A stretch of DNA of 64,000 nucleotides, from the NCBI RefSeq assembly GCF_040115645.1, contig NC_089546.1:2763001-2827000 (forward strand), given 5' to 3'. The stretch comes from Euwallacea fornicatus (lineage: Eukaryota; Arthropoda; Insecta; Coleoptera; Curculionidae). Below, piece by piece: positions 56,700 to 64,000 of this stretch (its first letter is position 1; the number at the start of each line of letters is the position of its first letter). The position numbers were made by a program, and so were the translations under genes. The notes under the pieces were generated by a model. The model worked only from the letters and a program-made list of their open reading frames with translations. It made no database searches and was not told the DNA's origin.

Positions 56700-58261
56700 A
56701 AATAACTTAAAAAAAAGAAACCTTTCCAGATTTAAAACGAATGAAAGCAACAATACCGTTGCAAATGAATTCTACTTATCGCATTCGACTGTTTCCACAA
56801 TTTGGAAAAAAAAAACGAAAAAATATCAAAAATACGTTCAATGAAATTTTCTTGCCAAAGAAAGAAATTAAGTTATCCAATCATGAAGATATTTATCAGA
56901 CAATATTTAACTGATTTAAAAAGGAAAAAAGCGAAGGATGAGCAATCAGTGGTCTAATACTACAAGTAAACGCGGGACAGTTTGCAAAAATAATAAATAA
57001 AGACCTGGAACATATGTAAATGCTCAGAATGGGAAATTAAACATTTCCGGCAAAGACATAACATTGTGTATGGAAAAATTAGTGAAACTGCTAGTGTACC
57101 AGCTGCAGTGACAGAAAACTGGCTAAAAACTGTGTGGCCATAAATTTGAAAAACTTACCGGAATGACGAGATTTTCATCGTAGATGAAACAGATTTTTTC
57201 TACAAAATGATTCGGACCAAAACATTGAAATTTGAAGAAGAGAAGTGCACAAATGGAAAAATGTTTAAGGGAAAAGTTTCTTTTTTTGTTGCTACCACTG
57301 TGGCAGGATCGGAAAACCGTAAGTTAATTGTTATTAGAAAATCGAAAAACTCTTGCTGTTTCAAGAATATGAAGGCATTACTTGTATCGTACATGTCGAA
57401 TAAAAAAGCGTAGATTATGTCAGACCTGTTTATAAACATTTTGCCAGACTGGAACACCGAATTAAAGAAAAAAAAGTAAAAAATTTCTCTTTTGGTAAAC
57501 AATTGTCTAACTTATCCAAATATATCACATCCAGAAAATATTACCGTTCAATATCTCCCACCAAGTACCGCATTAGTTCAGCAGTCGGTTAACCAAGGTA
57601 CTATAAGATCAATGGAGATTCGTTTTAGAAAGCTCCAGCTAATGAATATTATTGAAAACAATTAGTAACACAAGAGTGTGCTATTAAACATTCGGATGCA
57701 ATATTAATTATTTCTAAAGTACAGTACAGGGTATCACCCCAAAAAATCACGAATTGTTTTAGACATGTAACTTTAGAATTAACACTAGTAATTGATGACT
57801 TTGAAGAAAAGGACTATCGTCCTTCAGCTGTGGTGGCACGAAGGATAAATAATGGTTTTGAAAACAAAGATGATGGGATTCTTGCTATGACAAAAGAAGC
57901 TCTTACATTGTTGGGTCAAGAGAGGAAGAATGGACTGATCTTGTAAATGTTGACCCCCCTCTCTAACTTGCAAACAAACGATGCTTTATCTGCAGAGCAA
58001 ATTGCAAACGAAGTGCTCACCGTTCAAAATATTCAAAATAAAAGTGATGAGGAGTTTGACGGTGGTGAGGAATTTAAACCACCATCAATTATACAGGTCC
58101 TACAAACTGTAAAATCCCTAGATAGTTTTGCACTATACAGTTATTCCAGCGAAAAAAAGCTTTTGAATGAAATCAGTTCCACAGTAAAAAAAATTGAATT
58201 GATTTATTTTAATTTACGTTGCAAAAAGCAAATAAAAATTACAGAACATTTGAATAAATAA
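56700..58261 (+). pseudogene. Second Tigger/pogo transposase fossil
   Basis: Plus-strand blocks in order: TVANEFYLSHSTVSTIWKKK (about 56,755-56,815; helix-turn-helix); EIKLSNHEDIYQTIFN and ISGLILQVNAGQFAKIINK (56,865-57,000; CENP-B second part); HNIVYGKI-like sequence (about 57,060); FYKMIRTKTLKFEEEKCTNG (57,197-57,255) and GKMFKGKVSFFVATTVAG, SENRKLIVIRKSKNSCCFK (57,255-57,365; DDE_1 core); SDLFINILPDWNTE (57,420-57,460); VQYRVSPQKITNCFRHV (57,720-57,770), the 'PxTIxNCFRKAG' block; and an acidic C-terminus ending KQIKITEHLNK at 58,261. It follows the long-repeat copy 2 by about 70 bases. Its inverted repeats were not found. It differs from the 25-kb Tigger enough to be another subfamily. Confidence 0.82.
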
Positions 58262-60185
58262 TGCATTTTTACCATACATACGTAAATATAAATATATTTA
58301 AAGTCATATTAAATTATTTGTGTTCTGTGGCTTTTTGTTATAGTTTTTATTTTGTTAAATAATATTTTTTGTTTTTTTCCATGTTTCTTTAATCATAAAA
58401 AAAAAAACTAGTCTTGATGTATCGGCGATTGAATATGAACGACGCTTTTTCCTCGGTCCCCTCGTCGTCGTTATATTTGACTTTGTATATTGGTGATGAA
58501 GATGTATGTATAATGAGAAATTCAACATTGTTCAAAAGCAGGAATTTTCCTCAAAAATAATACGTTTCAGAGCAGACATTGGTACATTTATTTTCTCTGG
58601 AAATATTTTCCTTCGAAGCTCCGTTGATTTGCCTGATTCGCCAGTGCTTAATAATATTATGATTTCGTGTTGAAGTAAAATACTTCGTTACTCCAACAAG
58701 CTGTTTCCTTGAATAAATTCCTGTACAAAAACGAATGATAAATATCAGTTCCGCTCCAAATAATTATTATTTATTCTCTCATAATTGCAATTAATTTTCA
58801 ATGTTTTATTAACCACCTCAGGTAATTATATTCACATGGCAAAAACATCAAATGTAAGGTATACCTTACAATGTGGAGTATATTTCGAAGATTGCCCGAG
58901 GCCACAAAAATACGTGCATTTTCCTTTTAACATAGGGTCGTCCCTTTAACGTTTTCTCTTATAAAAGGAATATAAAGCCCTTTGCCAATTTAATGGTAAA
59001 AAGACAGCATCGCCGCCTTTGAGCCCATGTCTCGGTGTAATTTGCGGAAAATCGACGTTTTTGAGGAAAACAAATCGCATCTGGCGGGTACTCTGCAGGC
59101 AAAAACATTAATGGAATTGTGATACGATACAAAAAGAGTTTCCTACTGTCAGGGCGTAAATTGCGCATAATGTTTTTCCCAGGCAAAAGTCAATTTTGCC
59201 CAACGAGCGAGTCATTTTCAGCATACTTAATACGCTTGACAAGTTATTTATGACAGAAAATGAAAAAATGCAAGAATATTGGAAAGTATCGCCTCCGATG
59301 GCGGGCAATTTTCCAGAAGTTGCTCGTTTGTTTTCCATTTTAGCGCACAGCCAATCTCATTAAAAGTATTTTTCGTTCGGAATATGACGATCAACTTTAA
59401 TAACTTAGTAAGACAAGCTTTATTAAATTTTAGCTCAATTTTGTAGCTTTATTGTCTAATAAGCGGAATCAAAGCCCCAAACAAAAGCGATTTTACTATG
59501 ACGTGTATAGGAATCATCGGCATTAGAACGCTCCTGTTTAATCTAGCCCAGTTTTTTGGCTCTGATTTTCTAACAGATTGCCATATCCTCGGCTATGGGT
59601 TTATAGTTACCATTTCCATATCTTAATTGGAGACTCGGTTAAATATAGTCATAACTGGCCTTTCAGATATTATTGGCTCAGCAGGGCTATTCGTAAAATC
59701 AAGTTTAGATAGAGTTTGGAGTGTCTATTTCTTCTACAACCTCTAAATCTAGCTGGTCAGTTGCGGGAACTTCCTCAGCGCTTCTTGCCCTGGCGACATT
59801 ATTTTGCCAATTTAAGTTAACTCAAGTTGGTTCAGGTTTAAATCAGTACTTGCCTCGGCACACCCTCCATAGTTTTTCACTAAATCATGCGAAATTTTCA
59901 AAATATTCTATGCGCTGCTTATTCGATGAAAAATTTGAGTTCGAAGATCCCCTCTCAATATGAACTAAAATTTTTCTGTGTTAAGTTCAAGTTTTCAGCC
60001 GATAGTCAGCACCTTGAACTTTGCGCTTCACATGACCCTCGTTCTTCGTTAATTCACGTGCTATTTTCAAAATTAAAAAATAGTACAAATATACCTAGAG
60101 ACCCAAAAGTCTTTGACAAATTCTGGACATATTTCATATAACATACCCACGTGTAAATTCAACAATCATTGGAGTATTTGCACAT
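58262..60185. other. No recognisable gene in 1.9 kb
   Basis: Frames at 58,959-59,338 and 59,721-60,141 lack known motifs. Ordinary composition. Confidence 0.45.
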
Positions 60186-60189
60186 TGTG

Positions 60190-60658
60190 GCAGTCAGAGT
60201 GGCCTTCTAAATCGCGTGATCTCGCCCGTACGGATTTTATCATGAGGTTATCTGAAACCTAGAGTGTATATAAATTAGCCCAACACTATAGAAGAGTTAA
60301 AAAATTAAATTATCCAAGAAGATCAACAAATGCCTCCTTAAATAATAAGTAACCTTATTGAGAAATTTGAATTGCGGCTTGCCCGCTGTCAGGAGGGCAA
60401 AGGGGCCTAATTCGAACATTTATGGAAATACATTAGATGCTAGTAGTCTATATTGTTATTTTTTAAGTAATACTAGTTCTATCGTTATTTCTATTTGTGG
60501 TAATTTAATTCGAAAACTGTTGAATTTACACATAGGTATGTTACATTTCGCAGGTTATGTTCAGAATTTATCATAGAACTCAAAAATGTCATAATTTACA
60601 TGGGCTTTAATGAGAAAAAAATGAAAACGTGTATTTATCTGCTACATAGGTAACCCTG
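60190..60658 (+). pseudogene. DUF4817-type transposase 3' end plus right terminus
   Basis: The plus strand reads WPSKSRDLARTDFIMRLSE (about 60,200-60,256; a worn WPARSPDLxxxDFFLWG), SVYKLAQHY, then IEKFELRLARCQEGKGA and FEHL (60,355-60,422), the C-terminal helix and HFEH-type end. The element terminus follows at 60,658 (aaccctg before TA). No left terminus was recognised, and everything 5' of the third catalytic block is missing or unreadable. Confidence 0.65.
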
Positions 60659-60660
60659 TA

Positions 60661-61385
60661 TACATGTCTCTTATGTCAGAAAAAGCACAACAAAAAAAAA
60701 ATATTTACACGTTTCAGCATTTCCATGAAAAATATTTTCTTCAATTTTTAATGAATTTATGCGGGGGCTTTGATTCTCTATGCATGAGCTTACTATTTAC
60801 GAAATTTATGCCAAATCACGAGCTCAGTTTTAGCTACCTACGTTTTTCTAAATTAAGTTCTAATTTGAGCGAAGTTTCGTCTCTTTACACACCTACTCCG
60901 CACGCCTCTGGTTATATCGAAATCTTAGTTAAATTTTCAGGTAAATAAAGCATTACTCGCTACATGTGCGTATGTAAAATTAGGTTTCAAAATCTTCAAT
61001 ATTGTTTTCCTAAATTAAGTTCAAATTTTAGCGTATGTTTTGTCTCATAGTTAATACGTTACGTCCATCTTCTGTACGTCCTTAGTTCGGAAGAAGTCAT
61101 GGTGAAATTAGCGGAATTTCTAACGGAATATAAAAACTAATTCTGTGCGAGTTTTGAGCTCCAAACCATGCAGGGAATATATAATTTCATTAATTCAGCA
61201 TAATTTTGGCCCATTTCCAACACCATAGTTTCTTCGTTTTGCATGCTCTTGATAGTGTTCGTTAATCTGTGAAATTTTGGAGTAAGTGAAATTATCGTTA
61301 TTTCTAAAGAAATGTTCCAGCGCAATCTTTATAAAATTAAAATCCGTATTAATGGTGAAGACTCAAAATAATACTTTTCAATGTA
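60661..61385. other. No recognisable gene
   Basis: A 94-codon frame at 60,664-60,948 has no known motif. Confidence 0.45.
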
Positions 61386-62610
61386 CGAGGCATGTCCACA
61401 AACCAGGTTTCGGTCCCAAATACGTTTTAAAGAAATGGCACGATTGAAGCGAATATTGTCAGAAAAGCTTCTTTTATAAAGTAATAAGGCTTTGGAAAGT
61501 AAATGACCCTTATAACTTTGAAAGTAATCGTGTCAAGTACTGTCAACATGAATAAAGCTACAGGTGATTCGTCCAATTGTGAAATAATGTCAGCGATTAA
61601 GTTTTTTTTTATACGCAAAAAATGTTCGACCAGTGGAGATATTTCGGCAAATTTGTGAATTTTATGGCGAAAATTCAATAAGTAAAGTTATGGTAAGAAG
61701 GCAGTGCCGAGAATTTAACTAAGATGGGACAAACATGAACCATGAAGAACGAAGTAGGAGGCCACCCATTGTCGCTGAGAATTTGATTTAAAGAGTGAAT
61801 AAAAAAATTTGTACGAACAGAAGGTCTACAATTTCGTAATTGATCATTTAACTTTCACAAATTTCAAGCCCTTTTTCGCCTGAAATTCTGCGAGAAAAAT
61901 TGATTTATCACAAATTGTACGCAAGACGGGTATCTAAAATACTTACTGACGGACACACGTTAGGGCGACTGGTAGCAGCCATGACATTTTTCGAGCGCTA
62001 CCATGATGCTGGTGATGAATTCTTGAACCATATGGTGATTGGTGATCTAACCTGGATCGCTCGTGTCACATCAGGGAGCAAGCAGCAATCGACACAGTGG
62101 CGACATAGTGAATCTCCAAAACCAAAGAAATTCAAACAAGCATTGTCCAACCGTAAGGTCATGCGTACAGTGTTTTTGGACAGGCGTTTTGCTCGTAGAT
62201 TTTATGAAGCGAACAAAAACAGTAAATGTAACTGGTTGTTGTTCTCCACTGTAAAGTCTACGAAGGACAATGAAAAAATGAGCGGCCAGGTCTTCTTATT
62301 GCCAGAATTGATTTGACGCATCCACACAATGCTGGTTTCAAACAACAATTTATGACGAAATTTAAATTGGAAATTTTTTATCATCCGCCCTACAGCCCAG
62401 ATCTCGCGCCCAGTGTTTATCATCTTTTTTTCCACTTACAACGATTTTTGGCAGGCCATCCATACAACACCGATGATAAAGTAAAACCAGTGATTACGGA
62501 CTGAATGGATACATTGAATAGGGAGTGTTATGTAAAAGCTCGTTACACGCTATAATAAATGTCTGTATCTAAATGGTGATTATTTCATATTCGTAAATTG
62601 GTTAAATCTT
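61386..62610 (+). pseudogene. mariner transposase fossil (Transposase_1 type)
   Basis: From about 61,590 the plus strand shows KNVRPVEIFRQICEFYGEN (first helix-turn-helix of mariners that share the 'VRPAEIHRQI' start), CREFN...NHEERSRRPP (61,715-61,770), then an open frame from 61,900: LYARRVSKILTDGHTLGRLV and FFERYHDAGDEFLNHMVIGD. GDLTWIARVT at about 62,040 is the first catalytic block (GDETWV), and SESPKPKKFKQALSNRKVM follows. From 62,313 come HNAGFKQQF (worn second block), FYHPPYSPDLAPSVYHLFFH (third catalytic block) and FLAGHPYNTDDKV, ending VTRYNKCLYLNGDYF near 62,590. A tacgaggcatgtccaca at 61,384 is a plausible left terminus with TA. Two or more frameshifts and stops make it dead. It is unrelated in subgroup to the 7-kb mariner. 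Confidence 0.82.
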
Positions 62611-64000
62611 GCATGACTTAACCGGTGATGATTCGTGGTGTATCATCGATTTTAATGATCTAAATCACCTCAGGCGCACCAGGTCAGATCACGAGTAGTA
62701 AAATTATTCGGATCGAAATGTTACAGCAATTCGAAACAATTTTGATCATCCAGTTTTTTGCTCTGCGTACCGCATAGAACACAATTTTTGTGTCTCTATT
62801 TGCCACATTAACCACAAACGATTTTTAAATATCAACCCCCATAAAGGGACAGCTAACAAGGATCCGCTATTTTCGGGTCATGTTATCTGTTGCTTTATTA
62901 CGTTATTTTAAATATGCGTAATTTCAATGGATGTTTCGATTTTATAATCCTGGCCATGTAACTGAACCTTTACCATCAATTTTCATCAAATGTTAGGGAA
63001 TAAAATGCAACCGAATTAGAGATGATAACAAATCCCAGTTTTAATAGGGAAAAATGGGGTACTCTCTAGATTTTAAAGTAAATTTGATTGGAGTGAAATC
63101 AAATGGAAACATCGACAGTTTCGATTCCTAAGAACGCGTGTCCTCTTACGGTTTGCTCGTGATTGAATGTTATCCCCCAATAAAATAAGAAAACTAGCAT
63201 TTTAATAGCTTCAAATCTACGAAACATGGAATGTTTCATGGGCCAGGTAAACACTTTATGACATTTTCATTACGTGTTCAAACTCCTGTCCCACTCGATA
63301 TTCAATATCGGCTACCAGTGCGACAATTGTCGCTTTCGGTTTGAATGAATTCCAATGCGGCTTGCATCCAGTATTGTCACCGGTAAATTGCATTTTTGGC
63401 GAGATACGTTATTCCGTATGTTTGTTCGTCTATGCCAACTGAAATTCAATAACCAATCCTACACCCACACCCATAAACCTACGTTGCTTATACAAAGAAA
63501 GTTGAAGTTGTATTTCAAATCATGAAATTAGCCAGATGATATCAAATGATAATGGTCAGAATTTTCCGGCAAAATCACTCCAATCAACATTTCTCCAGTT
63601 ATTGCCGGAAAAGCTTCGTTATAGCACGTCCCCGCATAAAAATATGTAAACTGGGCCATGCCAATGCGAAAACCATCCCGAATAATACATAAACAATGGG
63701 GAATACTCTATATTTATGTCAAACAACAATAAATTGTTTTGTGTTTGGTTTAAACGTTGGATGCCATTGTTTCGTGCCATTTCGATACAGAGTCAAATGA
63801 GAAAATTTAATTTTATATCAGGGCCGGCCAATTGAGGCCCTGATTTATTAACATATGCGTATCAATTAAAACATTAAATTGTATGAATTTGCGAGGAATT
63901 TTGTATGGGGAAGTACTACAAATGGCAGAATTGCAATATGTATTATCCAGAAGAGGTTCACTCCCCTTTGAAAGGAGGTGAGATATAAGAACATTTAGTT
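62611..64000. other. No recognisable gene
   Basis: No frame of interest and no paired repeats in the last 1.4 kb. The flanking sequence is less AT-biased than the 41-43 kb stretch. Confidence 0.45.

Noticed and set aside
57720..57745. tacagggtatcacccc as a CAGGG-type terminus
   Set aside because: It falls in the Tigger coding block that reads VQYRVSPQKITNCF, collinear with the family, so no element starts here.
1..64000. A new defence, metabolic or regulatory gene system
   Set aside because: No cluster of intact, co-oriented or functionally linked genes exists; every recognisable protein is a transposase or retrotransposon product.

Overview
The window looks like non-coding, AT-rich DNA from an insect, possibly a beetle. 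That guess rests only on the repeat families present: Tc1, mariner, Tigger/pogo, DUF4817-type transposons with long inverted repeats, an RNase H-bearing LINE, and an LTR solo. I find no convincing host exon, tRNA, rRNA, CRISPR array or operon, and no defence or metabolic system. Almost everything recognisable is transposable-element material, mostly decayed. The one long open frame (11.7-12.9 kb) is the 3' half of a retrotransposon ORF.

The dominant family is a Tc1/mariner-superfamily group. Its transposase carries a DUF4817-like helix-turn-helix and a DDE_3-like core with a WPxRSPDLxPxDFFLW C-terminal motif. Its elements have long terminal inverted repeats beginning CAGGG and TA target duplications. 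I can delimit or partly delimit copies at 5.4-9.4, 13.1, 20.3, 25.1-28.2, 29.3, 30.7-32.6, 36.5-38.1, 43.4, 51.0-52.2, 52.3-53.3, 53.6-54.4, 55.5-56.6 and 60.2-60.7 kb. Non-coding foldback relatives lie at 32.7, 47.1 and 48.3 kb. Many copies keep only the 3' end of the transposase gene.

Several insertions are nested, and their order can be read from sequence. (1) A DUF4817 element at 5,364-9,401 contains a mariner relic and a TA-flanked Tc1 element. The Tc1 sits in its right inverted repeat, and the left repeat still shows the empty site. (2) A Tigger/pogo element at 25,448-27,406 sits inside a deletion derivative of the long-repeat family. A second copy of that derivative at 55,459-56,627 shows the same site empty. 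(3) A 638-bp solo LTR with a 5-bp duplication interrupts the last bases of a foldback element at 48,296-49,043.

Other residents are two copies of one Tc1 family in opposite orientation (17,258-18,747 and 39,754-41,288), three further Tc1 fossils (3.7, 21 and 23 kb), a second Tigger (56.7-58.3 kb), a mariner fossil (61.4-62.6 kb), a 5'-truncated LINE with 13-bp target duplications (11,746-13,037), a LINE C-terminal fragment (22.2-22.7 kb) and an A29-tailed retroposon end (18.7-18.9 kb).

Layout: 0-3.7 kb mostly unassigned; 3.7-9.4 kb dense DNA transposons; 9.4-17 kb sparse apart from the LINE; 17-33 kb dense; 33-43 kb mixed; 43-62.6 kb dense; the last 1.4 kb unassigned. Element boundaries were aligned by eye. 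Those with matched repeats and TA or target duplications are the firm ones.
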